Assembly: GCA_963710725.1 (NCBI GenBank)
Contig: CAVQBJ010000001.1
Span: 806,001 to 870,000, forward strand
DNA: 64,000 nt
DNA from: CAVQBJ01 sp963710725
GTDB lineage: Bacteria; Actinomycetota; Thermoleophilia; Solirubrobacterales; Solirubrobacteraceae
Direction: 5' to 3'
Shown here: positions 1 through 7,851 of the stretch, piece after piece
Position numbering within the stretch: the stretch's first letter is position 1
Layout of the letters: each line of letters starts with the position of its first letter
Made by a program: the position numbers and the translations under genes
The notes under the pieces: model-generated
Database searches by the model: none
What the model was told of the DNA's origin: nothing
Seen by the model: only the letters and a program-made list of their open reading frames with translations

Positions 1-42
1 GTAGCCGCGAACCTTGGCGAAGACGTCGATCACGGTGGGCAT
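1..42 (-). CDS. 5' fragment of an unidentified divergent gene
   Basis: Only about 14 codons lie inside the window (reading MPTVIDVFAKVRGY), so no function can be given. An ATG sits at 42-40 and a GTG at 33-31; a -10-like TATATG (45-40) lies 6 nt before the GTG, so by the leaderless pattern of this window the GTG at 33 may be the true start. It is divergent from the GNAT gene at 57 and seems to share its -10 region. A pyridoxal-phosphate enzyme of the glycine C-acetyltransferase type is a guess from memory of similar N-termini and is not supported by enough sequence. Confidence 0.4.
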   Translation of the reverse strand, partial: MPTVIDVFAKVRGY

Positions 43-49
43 ATAGGCT
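40..49. promoter_or_regulatory. overlapping divergent -10 boxes
   Basis: On the plus strand TAGGCT (44-49) is followed by 7 nt and the ATG at 57. On the minus strand TATATG (45-40) is followed by 6 nt and a GTG at 33. The two hexamers share the TA at 44-45. No -35 or SD is evident on either side. The assignment is inferred from position and from the same arrangement elsewhere in the window. Confidence 0.45.
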
Positions 50-56
50 GAGGGCC

Positions 57-1193
57 ATGGCCGTCGAGATCCGACCGGTGCGGAGCCGGCGCGACCTCAA
101 CGCGTTCATCAAGCTGCCCTTCGCGCTTTACTCTAACGAGACGCGGTGGGTCGCACCGCTGCTGATGGACGTCAAGAAGCGGCTCGACCGGGACAAGAAC
201 CCGTTCTTTGCGCACGCCGAGGCCGAGTTCTTCCTCGCCTCCCGCGAGGGCCGTCCGGTCGGGCGGATCAGCGCCCACATCGACCACCACCTGAACGAGT
301 TCCAGGGCAACGACTGGGGGCTGTGGGGCTGGTTCGAATGCGACGACGACCCCGAGGCGGCGGCCGCGCTGCTCGGGGCCGCCGAGTCGTGGCTCCGCGA
401 ACGCGGCCGCGGCACGATGATCGGGCCGATGGACTACACGACCAACGACGAGTGCGGGCTGCTCATCGAGGGTCACGAGCGGCCGCCGCTCATCCTCTGC
501 CCCTGGCATCACCCGTACTACCAGCGCCTCGTCGAGGAGGACGTCGGGCTGGCCAAGGCGATGGACCTCTACATGTGGAGCCTGCACGTCACCGGGCGCG
601 ACAAGGTCAATCCACTGATCTGGGAGGTCGCCGAGCGCGTCGAGTCCGAGCACGGGATCGTCTGCCGGAACTTCCGCAAGAAGGACATGGACACCGAGAT
701 CACCCGCTTCCTGGAGGTCTATAACGCGGCCTGGGAACGCAACTGGGGCGCCGTCCCGCTCACCGAGGCCGAGGTGCGCCACATGGCCAAGGACCTCAAG
801 CCGATCCTGGACGAGAACTGGGCGATGGTGGCCGAGCGCAAGGACACCGGCGAGATCGTGGGGGTGGCGCTCACGCTGCCCGACTACAACCAGGTCTTCG
901 CCAAGCTGCGTCCCGCGGGACGCCTGCTGCCGTTCGGGTGGCTGACGTTCCTGCGCGAGCGCTCCAAGATCGACGCGGTGCGGGTGTTCGCCCTCGGCGT
1001 CAAGCCCGAGTACCAGCACACCGGCATCGCCGCCCGCTTCTACCAGATGCATTTCGACGCGGCCGAGCGCACGGCCCAGAAGGGTGGCGAGATGGGCTGG
1101 ATCCTCGAGGTCAACCGGCCGATGAATCGCGCCATGGAAGGGATGGGCGGCGAGATCGTGCGCCGCTACCGCATCTACGAAAAGACGCTCTGA
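57..1193 (+). CDS. GNAT-fold N-acetyltransferase-like protein (YghO-type)
   Basis: A 378-residue soluble protein. The C-terminal half carries a GNAT acetyl-CoA binding signature (FALGVKPEYQHTGIAARFY, about residues 310-330), with the Q-x-x-G-x-A turn that holds the pyrophosphate of acetyl-CoA. The first 200 residues have no motif I can name and are much longer than a minimal GNAT (about 150 aa), as in the YghO family of unknown substrate. The ATG is chosen because a TAGGCT -10 box ends 7 nt before it, giving a leaderless mRNA; there is no SD. The substrate is unknown. Confidence 0.75.
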   Translation: MAVEIRPVRSRRDLNAFIKLPFALYSNETRWVAPLLMDVKKRLDRDKNPFFAHAEAEFFLASREGRPVGRISAHIDHHLNEFQGNDWGLWGWFECDDDPEAAAALLGAAESWLRERGRGTMIGPMDYTTNDECGLLIEGHERPPLILCPWHHPYYQRLVEEDVGLAKAMDLYMWSLHVTGRDKVNPLIWEVAERVESEHGIVCRNFRKKDMDTEITRFLEVYNAAWERNWGAVPLTEAEVRHMAKDLKPILDENWAMVAERKDTGEIVGVALTLPDYNQVFAKLRPAGRLLPFGWLTFLRERSKIDAVRVFALGVKPEYQHTGIAARFYQMHFDAAERTAQKGGEMGWILEVNRPMNRAMEGMGGEIVRRYRIYEKTL

Positions 1194-1261
1194 GCAGCGA
1201 CATCGATCACGCCGCTCGACGCGCGGCGAGCGGGTCGTCCGCGGCCTTTACACTTGGCCGC

Positions 1262-1660
1262 GTGAGCGATGGGCGCGCCGACGCGGCGACCGAGGACGAA
1301 CTGGTGGACGAGCTCGACGGAGTGCCGGTGCTGCCGGGCGACGACGACGCGGACGACGGCTCGTGGTTGCCGGTCGTCGCGGACGGCGAGGCCGGTCTCG
1401 CGGCGTCGCCCGCGCGGACCTCTACGGCGCTCGAGCTGTCGGGCTCGCGGTCGCTGCAGACCGTCGCCGTGGCCGCCGGCGGGTTCGTGGCCGGGGTCGC
1501 CGTCGTCGGGCTCGTGCAGCGCCGCCGCCACCGGCGCGCGCTGGCCGCCCGCCGTCGTCCGCGCCGGGGCGCGAGCGCGGGGCCGGTCGGCGAGCTCGTG
1601 CAGATCGTCGGGACGCGCTCGCTGCTCGTCGACGTGCACCTGCTCGGTGGTCGAGACTGA
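1262..1660 (+). CDS. small single-pass membrane protein, unknown
   Basis: A 132-residue protein: an acidic N-terminal half (residues 1-50 rich in Asp/Glu), a hydrophobic segment around residues 68-83 (LQTVAVAAGGFVAGVAVVGLV) and a very Arg-rich stop-transfer region (RRRHRRALAARRRPRRG), then a short hydrophobic tail. The GTG start lies 7 nt after TACACT (1249-1254), so it is probably leaderless. It overlaps the downstream glycosylase by 14 nt, so the two are likely co-translated. No family is recognised. Confidence 0.6.
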   Translation: MSDGRADAATEDELVDELDGVPVLPGDDDADDGSWLPVVADGEAGLAASPARTSTALELSGSRSLQTVAVAAGGFVAGVAVVGLVQRRRHRRALAARRRPRRGASAGPVGELVQIVGTRSLLVDVHLLGGRD

Positions 1661-2579
1661 GGACGGACCCGCGGTGGGCGGGGTGGTCGCGTTACGCGTG
1701 GACGTCGCGCCGGCCGGCCCGTTTGCGCTCCCGGGTCTCGCGCTCGACGGTCTGATGCGCCGCATCCCCTCCGGGGTGGGGGCCCGCGCGGGGGTGCTCG
1801 CGCGGCTGCTGCACCACGGTGAGGAACCGGTCGTGGTGGAGGTGGCGCAGCGACGCGGCCGCGTCTGCTTCGTCGCGCGCGCGCCGACGCGCGAGGCGGC
1901 CGCGCACGGGCTGTCGCGGATGCGCTTCGCGCTCGGCGTCGATGACGACCTCTCGGACTTCCACCGGCGCTTCGCCCGCGATCCGCTCATCGGGCCGTCC
2001 GTCCGCCGCCGCCCCGGGCTGCGCGTCTGGCGGCGACCCGATCCGTTCGAGGCGCTCACGTTCGCGGTCTGCGGACAGCTGATCGAGGCCGAGCGCGCCG
2101 CCGCCATCGAGCGGCGGATCATCGCTCGCTTCGGGCGGCGATGCCCCGACAGCGGGTTGCGCGACCTGCCCACCGCCGCGGCGCTTGCGCGCGTCGCTCC
2201 CGCCCGGCTGCAGTCGTTCGACCTCGCCGCCGGCCGGGCGCAGGCGCTGCTGCGCGCGGCGCGCGAGGTCGCCGCGGGCCGCCTCGATCTGTTCGCCGGC
2301 GACGAGGAGCGCGGCTGGCGGCGCCTGCTGGCGATCCCGGGCATCGGCCGCTGGACCGTCGAGACGCTCGCCCTGCACGGTCAGGGCCGCTACGACCAGC
2401 TCCCGGCCGGCGATCTCATCTACCTGCGGCTCGTCGGGCGGCTGCTGAGCGGAGGGGATCCGCAGGCCCGCGCCACCGAGGACGAGGTGCGCCGGTTCTT
2501 CGCCCCCTACGGCGAATGGGCCGGCCTCGCGGCCGCGCACCTCGTCAGATCCCCTGCCCGGGGAGGAACTCGTTCGTGA
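1647..2579 (+). CDS. AlkA-type DNA-3-methyladenine glycosylase
   Basis: A 310-residue base-excision-repair glycosylase that should remove alkylated purines from DNA. The helix-hairpin-helix (LLAIPGIGRWTVETLAL, about residues 225-242) is followed by the Gly/Pro loop and the catalytic aspartate in PAGD (about residue 255), the HhH-GPD superfamily arrangement. The N-terminal part (DPFEALTFAVCGQLIEAERA) matches AlkA-like helical regions. GTG at 1647 is the first start in this frame that does not run far into the previous gene. Its last 35 nt overlap the 3' end of the convergent ABC binding-protein gene. Confidence 0.8.
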   Translation: MVETEDGPAVGGVVALRVDVAPAGPFALPGLALDGLMRRIPSGVGARAGVLARLLHHGEEPVVVEVAQRRGRVCFVARAPTREAAAHGLSRMRFALGVDDDLSDFHRRFARDPLIGPSVRRRPGLRVWRRPDPFEALTFAVCGQLIEAERAAAIERRIIARFGRRCPDSGLRDLPTAAALARVAPARLQSFDLAAGRAQALLRAAREVAAGRLDLFAGDEERGWRRLLAIPGIGRWTVETLALHGQGRYDQLPAGDLIYLRLVGRLLSGGDPQARATEDEVRRFFAPYGEWAGLAAAHLVRSPARGGTRS

Positions 2580-3672
2580 ACGGGGGCGCGCCGCTCGTCG
2601 GGTCGTAGCTGAGCAGCTTCTTGGAGAACATCCAGTTCGAGAAGGTCGCCCAGGCGGAGGGGTCCTGGTAGCCGTACGGCTGGCTCGCCGATGCCGGGTC
2701 GGCGGCCGGCAGCGTCGCCTCGATCGAGGCGAGCTGCAGCTTCGGGTCGAGCGACGGGTTCGCCGCCACGACGAGACGCGCCGAGCCGGCCGGGTCCGCC
2801 TTCACCGCGGCCTCGCCGAGCGTGAGCGCGTGCAGGAAGCCGCGAATGTCCTCGCCGCGCGTCTGGGCCTCGTCCTGGCGTACGACGAGCACGAGCTCGT
2901 CGTACGACGGCACGCCGGCCTGATCGACCGGGATGACGACCGGCGTCCGGTGCAGCAGGCGCAGCTGCAGCGCCTCGTAGTTCCAGAAGCCGCCGAGGGT
3001 GGCCGCGACCTTCCCCGACAGCATCGCGGGCACCAGGTTGAAGCCGACGTTGACCTGCTTGACGCTGCTCGGATCGACGCCCGCGTTGCGCAGCATCGTG
3101 TCCAGCTCGGCGGTCTGGTAGGCGATGCCAGCGGTGCCGACCGTCTTACCGGCCAGGCTGGCCACCGAGGTGACATGACTGCCCGGGAGCGCGATCAGCG
3201 AGGTCAGCGGGCGCTGCACGAGCGCGCCGACCGACACGACGCTCAGCCCGGCGCTGCGGGCGAGCAGCACCTCGGGCTCATAGGAGATGGCCATGTCGAC
3301 CTTCCCGGCGGCGAGCAGCCTGAGCGGCTGCGAGGGGTCGGAGGGGACCTCGGGCCGGACGTCGAGGCCGGCGGCAGCGAAGTAGCCTCGCGAGATCGCC
3401 TGGTAGATGGCGGCGTGGTCGGCGTTCGGGAAGAAGTCGAGCATCAGCGTGAACGGCTTCGCCGCCGCCGGGCCGATGACATCCTGCTTGGCGCCGCAGG
3501 CCGTCAGGGCGAGGGCGACGGCGGCGGCGAGCGGCACGGCAAGCGCCCGCAGCGCCACCCGCCCCCGCCGCCGCGGGTCCCCACTCCGCCCGGGGTGCGC
3601 GCCGCCCGCGGGCCGGGACGCATTGCGGGGCCCCACCCCGAAGGGGGTGCAGGCGTTGCGGGGGGATGTCAT
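2545..3672 (-). CDS. ABC transporter substrate-binding lipoprotein, NMT1/THI5-like (thiamine pyrimidine precursor)
   Basis: A 375-residue binding protein. A hydrophobic stretch ends in the lipobox LTAC (cysteine about residue 60) and the mature part has the NMT1/THI5 fold hallmarks (FTLMLDFFPNADHAAIYQA near the mature N-terminus, then a Gly-rich ligand loop GTAGIAYQTAE). The family binds formylaminopyrimidine or other thiamine precursors. The ATG at 3672 overlaps the stop of the fused ATPase-permease gene (TGATG), showing one operon. A GTG at 3558 would give a more ordinary signal peptide and is an alternative start. Control by the TPP riboswitch upstream supports a thiamine-related ligand. 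Confidence 0.8.
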   Translation of the reverse strand: MTSPRNACTPFGVGPRNASRPAGGAHPGRSGDPRRRGRVALRALAVPLAAAVALALTACGAKQDVIGPAAAKPFTLMLDFFPNADHAAIYQAISRGYFAAAGLDVRPEVPSDPSQPLRLLAAGKVDMAISYEPEVLLARSAGLSVVSVGALVQRPLTSLIALPGSHVTSVASLAGKTVGTAGIAYQTAELDTMLRNAGVDPSSVKQVNVGFNLVPAMLSGKVAATLGGFWNYEALQLRLLHRTPVVIPVDQAGVPSYDELVLVVRQDEAQTRGEDIRGFLHALTLGEAAVKADPAGSARLVVAANPSLDPKLQLASIEATLPAADPASASQPYGYQDPSAWATFSNWMFSKKLLSYDPTSGAPPFTNEFLPGQGI

Positions 3673-5243
3673 CAGCGAGAGCCTCCTCTCGATCGGGCCG
3701 ACCACGGCGCGACGCGCCGCTCGGCGAGGGTGAGCAGGTAGAAGCAGGCGATGGCGAACGCGAACAGCAGCGCCGCGGCCGCGTAGGCCCGCGGGGCCTG
3801 CAGGGCCGTGAGGTCGTCATTGATCTCACGACCGAGCCCGGTCGCGCCGGTCGCGTAGGTTGCCGTCCCGGTCTCGGCGATGTACGCGCTGATGACGCCG
3901 ATGGCCAGGGCGATGCGCGCGCCACTCAGCGCGCCGGGGAGCGCGGCCGGCAGCTCGGCGAAGCGGAACGCCTGCCAGCGCGACGCGTCGAGCGTGCGCA
4001 GCAGCTTCACCCGGTCGGGGTCGACCGCGGCGAGCGAGTCGACCGTGGTCACCAGGATCGGGAAGAAGCAGATGAGCACGATCACCGCGAGCTTCGGGAA
4101 CACCCCGAAGCCCCACCAGAAGACGACGAGCGGGGCGATGATCGGGATCGGCACCGCCTGCGAGCCGACGGCGAGCGGGTAGACGGCGCGATGGAGCGTC
4201 GGCGAGAGGTGGATCGCGATCGCCAGCAGGAACCCGACCACGAGCGCGAGCGCGATTCCGAGCCCGACCTCGCGTGCCGTCACCTCCAGATTCGAGAGCA
4301 GCAGTCCGGTGTTGTCGACGCCGGCCTCGATGACCGCGTGCGGCGCCGGCAGCACCACGACGTCGACCGCTCCGGAATCGACGTAGACCTCCCAGGCGCC
4401 GAGGAGCACCGCGACCAGCAGCAGCGGCGGCAGCACGCGGCGGATCATCGTGGCCCGGCGGCCGGCGGGATCTCCGACGAGCGCCGCGAGCGCGCGCTCG
4501 CGCAGCGCCACGACGGCAGCGTCGGTGCGTGATCGCGGCCGGGGAAGCGGCACGTCGATCTCGGCGATGACGCGGCCCGGCCGGGGCGAGAGGATCGAGA
4601 CCCGATCGGCGAGCACGATCGCCTCCTCGACGTCGTGGGTGACGAACACGACGGTCCGCGGCTCGCGGGCCAGGGCATCGGCGAGCCAGCCCTGGATCTC
4701 CTGGCGGGTGATCGCGTCGAGCGCCCCGAACGGCTCGTCGAGGCACAGCACCGGCTTACCGGCCAGCAGCGTGCGCAGGAAGGCGACGCGTTGGCGCATC
4801 CCGCCCGAGAGCTCCTCGGGCCTCGCCTGCTCGAAGCCGGCGAGGCCGAGCTCGGCGAACAGAGGCGCGGCCGTCTCGCGCGCCTGCGACCGTGAGCGGC
4901 CGGCGACGCGCAGGGCGATGCCGGCGTTGTCGAGCGCGTTCATCCAGGGCAGCAGGAGGTCGTGCTGGGGCATCAGCGCGGCCGACTCGCTGGTGATGCG
5001 GCCGGCCACCGGCGCGAGCAGACCGCAGATGAGCTCGAGCAGCGTCGTCTTGCCGCAGCCACTCGGGCCGACGACGGCGCGCACCTCGCCACGCGCGACG
5101 CCGAGCGTCAGCTCGTCGAGCGCGACGACCATCCGCTTGCGCTGATCGCGGTACTCGGCGCGCACCGACTCGGCGCGCACGGCCGGCCCGCCGCCGTGTC
5201 CCTCCAGCGGGGGTGGAAGGCGGCACTCCAGCTCGGTCGTCAA
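3672..5243 (-). CDS. fused ABC importer: ATPase plus permease, thiamine-precursor type
   Basis: A 523-residue polypeptide joining two subunits that are usually separate (ThiZ and ThiX-like). Residues 1-255 are the ATPase: Walker A GPSGCGKTT (59-67), signature LSGG (145-148), Walker B LCLDE (166-170), switch His in VTHD. Residues 268-523 are a BPD-type permease with about six membrane segments and an EAA loop (about residues 425-455). The junction contains a Met (about 266), the likely former permease start. The start is TTG, 4 nt after an AAGGGAG SD that is itself the 3' strand of the TPP riboswitch. The binding-protein gene follows with a 1-nt overlap. Confidence 0.82.
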   Translation of the reverse strand: MTTELECRLPPPLEGHGGGPAVRAESVRAEYRDQRKRMVVALDELTLGVARGEVRAVVGPSGCGKTTLLELICGLLAPVAGRITSESAALMPQHDLLLPWMNALDNAGIALRVAGRSRSQARETAAPLFAELGLAGFEQARPEELSGGMRQRVAFLRTLLAGKPVLCLDEPFGALDAITRQEIQGWLADALAREPRTVVFVTHDVEEAIVLADRVSILSPRPGRVIAEIDVPLPRPRSRTDAAVVALRERALAALVGDPAGRRATMIRRVLPPLLLVAVLLGAWEVYVDSGAVDVVVLPAPHAVIEAGVDNTGLLLSNLEVTAREVGLGIALALVVGFLLAIAIHLSPTLHRAVYPLAVGSQAVPIPIIAPLVVFWWGFGVFPKLAVIVLICFFPILVTTVDSLAAVDPDRVKLLRTLDASRWQAFRFAELPAALPGALSGARIALAIGVISAYIAETGTATYATGATGLGREINDDLTALQAPRAYAAAALLFAFAIACFYLLTLAERRVAPWSARSRGGSR

Positions 5244-5247
5244 TGCG

Positions 5248-5350
5248 CTCCCTTCGCGGGCATTACCCCGGCAGGTTCAAAGGGTCGGCGCCGGGCGGGC
5301 CCGCGGCCCGAGGACGCCATCTCAGCCGGCGTGCCCGCCAGCCCCCCTGG
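5248..5350 (-). promoter_or_regulatory. TPP (THI-element) riboswitch
   Basis: Read on the minus strand, this leader carries the conserved TPP-aptamer blocks in order: GGCTGAGATGG (near 5318-5330), ACCCTTTGAACCTG (5285-5272) and GGGGTAATGCCCGCGAAGGGAG (5269-5248). The last block is the 3' strand of the closing stem and doubles as the SD of the TTG start at 5243. This predicts that TPP binding blocks translation. The class is well established for thiamine genes; translational rather than transcriptional control is my inference from the SD position and the lack of a U-tract terminator. Confidence 0.92.
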
Positions 5351-5366
5351 GTTTCTCGACCGCCTG

Positions 5367-5372
5367 ATGCTA
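5367..5372 (-). promoter_or_regulatory. -10 box of the thiamine ABC operon
   Basis: TAGCAT on the minus strand lies so that transcription would begin about 5360, a few nucleotides before the riboswitch aptamer. No clear -35 is seen. Assigned by position and by resemblance to the other TANNNT boxes of this window. Confidence 0.4.
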
Positions 5373-5410
5373 GCGCGGCGGCGCGTCGCGCGTTCGGGGT
5401 CCGCGGCGGA

Positions 5411-5992
5411 TCAGTGCGGGGCGTGGCGCTGGCGGAAGGCGCGCGCCTTCGCGCGATTGCCGCACACCGCCATGTTGCACCACGACGAGGATCGATTGCG
5501 CGAGTGGTCGTAGAACACCCAGCGGCAGTTGTCCGCCGCGCAGGCCTTCAGCCGCACCCACGTGCCGTCGGCGTCGGCGCGGGCGATGATCGCGAACAGC
5601 CGCCCGATCGCGCCGTCGAACCCCCGGGCCGCCGGACGCAGCGCGCTCGCGCAGTCGGCGTCGATGACGACCGCGACCGGCGCCGCGGCGCTCGCCGCGT
5701 TGACCAGCTGCAGCGAGCGCTCATCGACGGGCAGGCCGCTGTGGGCGCCGAGCACGTCGCGCAGCGCCTCGCGCAGCGCCACGGCGCGCGCGTGCTCGGC
5801 CTCACCGACGCGGTCGCGCGCGCCGAGCAGGCCGTGCCCTCGCAGCCAGCGTGCGAGCGCGCGGGCGTCGCCGAGCTCCTCGAGCCCGGCGTCGATGTCG
5901 ACGGAGTTCAGGAACGCACGGACGAGCTCGAGGTCGCCCGGCGCGCCTTCGCGCGGGCTCGTGTCGGGGATCGGCGTCGGGGTGGCGGCCAT
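5411..5992 (-). CDS. CGNR zinc-finger (ABATE-domain) putative regulator
   Basis: A 193-residue protein with an N-terminal ABATE-type helical domain and a C-terminal CGNR zinc finger: C-x4-C in KACAADNCRW, then a cysteine and the CGNR motif in WCNMAVCGNRAKARAF. The family is thought to regulate transcription, often of neighbouring genes. The ATG is 6 nt after TACACT (6004-5999 on the minus strand), so it is probably leaderless. A perfect 13-nt palindrome at 6035-6047 lies upstream and could be its operator. Target genes are not evident; the small ORF at 6132 is divergent. Confidence 0.78.
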   Translation of the reverse strand: MAATPTPIPDTSPREGAPGDLELVRAFLNSVDIDAGLEELGDARALARWLRGHGLLGARDRVGEAEHARAVALREALRDVLGAHSGLPVDERSLQLVNAASAAAPVAVVIDADCASALRPAARGFDGAIGRLFAIIARADADGTWVRLKACAADNCRWVFYDHSRNRSSSWCNMAVCGNRAKARAFRQRHAPH

Positions 5993-6034
5993 GACCGAAG
6001 TGTATCCCCGCCATAACCAATCAGCCTACGATGG

Positions 6035-6047
6035 CGGTTAGTAACCG
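6035..6047. promoter_or_regulatory. 13-nt palindrome, possible operator
   Basis: CGGTTAGTAACCG is a perfect inverted repeat around one central base. It lies in an AT-richer patch between the divergent CGNR gene and the small ORF at 6132. A further TAACC half-site occurs at 6014-6018, between the palindrome and the CGNR -10 box. Binding by the CGNR protein is only an inference from position. Confidence 0.35.
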
Positions 6048-6131
6048 GTATCATTCTATTGACAGTTATTTGGGAAAAGGCTTCGGAGCGGGCGGCGTCA
6101 GCCCGCCGGATGCCGACCCGGAGGTGGAGCG

Positions 6132-6392
6132 ATGAATTCGTATCTGCAGCTTCAGCTCGCTCTCGACCGCACGCGGGAGCTCCAGGAACGATCGAACGCG
6201 GCGCGGCGCGCGTCCACGGCCGCGGCGGAGTCGCGACCGCCGGCCCGGCGCTGGCGCCTGCTGGTGCTGCGCCGGACGCCCGCCGGGTGGGGGCGCGCCG
6301 GCGGCCGGTCGACGCACCCCCGTCGGGGAGGGGGCGCGCCCGAGGGGTGCGCCCTCAGCGGGCCGCCGGCAGGACCAGGCCCGGCTCGGTGA
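6132..6392 (+). CDS. small protein, unknown
   Basis: An 86-codon frame preceded by a strong SD (GGAGG at 6120-6124, 7-nt spacer). The first 30 residues (MNSYLQLQLALDRTRELQER...) form an amphipathic helix like other short actinobacterial proteins that begin MNxYL; the rest is Arg/Pro/Gly-rich and may be a disordered tail. The last 38 nt overlap the 3' end of the convergent VWA gene. The start is well supported, the real C-terminus and the function are not known. Confidence 0.55.
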   Translation: MNSYLQLQLALDRTRELQERSNAARRASTAAAESRPPARRWRLLVLRRTPAGWGRAGGRSTHPRRGGGAPEGCALSGPPAGPGPAR

Positions 6393-7851
6393 GGGCGCGC
6401 ACGAAGTCCTCGAGCTGACGCGTCGTCCAGCACTCGAACGCGACGCAGTGCTGCTCGTACGCGGCGATCACCGAGTCGCCGTAGTTCCAGTACAGCCGCG
6501 GCTCCGGGTTGAGCCAGAACGTGCGCCCCGCCTTCGCCGCGATCAGCGCGAACGTGTCCGCGCGGGGGTCGCGGCCGTTCGTGCGCGCGTCCCCGAGCAC
6601 TATCACCGTGGCCCGGGGGTGCAGGTCGTCCTCGACGAGGGCGCGGAACTCCGACCACACGCGCCCGTAGTCGGTGTAGCCGGACACGTCGGCGACGCCG
6701 GCGTCCTTGCCGATGCGCTCGGACACGGTGCGGAAGTTGCGCTCGGTGGCGAAGATGTCGGTCACCTCGCTGATGCGCTCGATGAACACGAACGAGCGCA
6801 TCTTGCGGAACGAGTCGTGCAGGGCGTGCAGGACGGACAGGAAGAACACCGACGCCGAGGTGACGCTCGTGGAGACGTCGCAGAGCACGTAGATCTCCGG
6901 CCGGCGCGGCCGGCGCGGGCGGTACTTGAGCACGACCGGCACCCCGCCGGTCTGCAGCGAGGCGCGCATCGTCCGGCGCACGTCGACCTGTGCGTGGCGG
7001 CGATGCCCACGCGCCTGCGTGCCCTGGGTGGCCAGGCGCCGGCGCAGCTGGGCGACGACGCGGTGCACGGCCGCGAGATCCTGCAGCGGCCCGGAGGGGA
7101 GGGCGCGGTCGAGTTCGTTGAGCGGGCGCGACGGTGGGAGCGCGCGCGTGCGCTCGACCTGCGCGCGCTCGAGCTCGCGGCGCAGGAGCGCCTCGAAGCG
7201 GCGCAGGCCGTCGCGGGGCAGGCCGTGGTGGCGCGGATCGTCGGGCGGCAGCTCGCCCTGCGGCTCGGCGCGCAGCTCGAGCGAGCGGCGGATCCGCTGC
7301 ACGTCGACGCCGACGACGCCCGACCCCTGGCCGCGCTGGCCGAACGCCGCGATCGCCAGGCGGGCGAGGTCGCGCATCGCGCCCTCGTCCCCGGCCTGGA
7401 CGGCCTCGGCGATCTGGCGGCGCAGCTCCTCGATGTCGAGCGACTCGGCGTCGGCCGTGGCCACGCCGCCCTCCTCACGGACGTCCTCGCGCATCGCCGC
7501 CGCCTCCACGGCCCGGAAGAAGAAGCGGTCGAAGACGAGCTCGAACACGCGCCGGTCCTCCTGGCTCTTGGCGAGCGTCGCGGCGAGCGCCTCGCGGAAG
7601 TCGCGCTGAGTCGTCCAGTCGATCGCCTCCAGCGCCGCGAACGCGTCGAGCAGCGCGGACGTGCCGACGGCGACGCCCTCGCGGCGCAGCTCCTCGCCGA
7701 AGGTGAGCAACTGTCCGGCGAACCCGCCGGGCGGGGCGCTCGGGCCGGAGGACGATCCCGGCCTGCGGCCGGGAGGGGGCCCAGCTGCGGCGGCGTGGTC
7801 ACGGGCGCCGGAGGCGGCACCCCGGGGGCTACGCGGTCCGCGCGCGGACAT
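6355..7851 (-). CDS. VWA-domain protein, CoxE-like
   Basis: A 498-residue protein. A Pro/Gly-rich start (residues 1-45) is followed by a helical CoxE-type region and a C-terminal von Willebrand A domain with a MIDAS DxSxS motif (CDVSTS, about residue 323) and a later YTDYGR/DARTNGRD metal-loop region. CoxE-like VWA proteins work with MoxR ATPases as metal-dependent chaperones. Here the MoxR gene lies directly upstream and overlaps by 23 nt, so the two form an operon. The client protein is unknown; no cox structural genes are present in the window. Confidence 0.82.
   Translation of the reverse strand: MSARGPRSPRGAASGARDHAAAAGPPPGRRPGSSSGPSAPPGGFAGQLLTFGEELRREGVAVGTSALLDAFAALEAIDWTTQRDFREALAATLAKSQEDRRVFELVFDRFFFRAVEAAAMREDVREEGGVATADAESLDIEELRRQIAEAVQAGDEGAMRDLARLAIAAFGQRGQGSGVVGVDVQRIRRSLELRAEPQGELPPDDPRHHGLPRDGLRRFEALLRRELERAQVERTRALPPSRPLNELDRALPSGPLQDLAAVHRVVAQLRRRLATQGTQARGHRRHAQVDVRRTMRASLQTGGVPVVLKYRPRRPRRPEIYVLCDVSTSVTSASVFFLSVLHALHDSFRKMRSFVFIERISEVTDIFATERNFRTVSERIGKDAGVADVSGYTDYGRVWSEFRALVEDDLHPRATVIVLGDARTNGRDPRADTFALIAAKAGRTFWLNPEPRLYWNYGDSVIAAYEQHCVAFECWTTRQLEDFVRALTEPGLVLPAAR

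Noticed and set aside
6059..6064. TTGACA as a -35 box for the ORF at 6132
   Set aside because: No -10-like hexamer lies 16-18 nt downstream.
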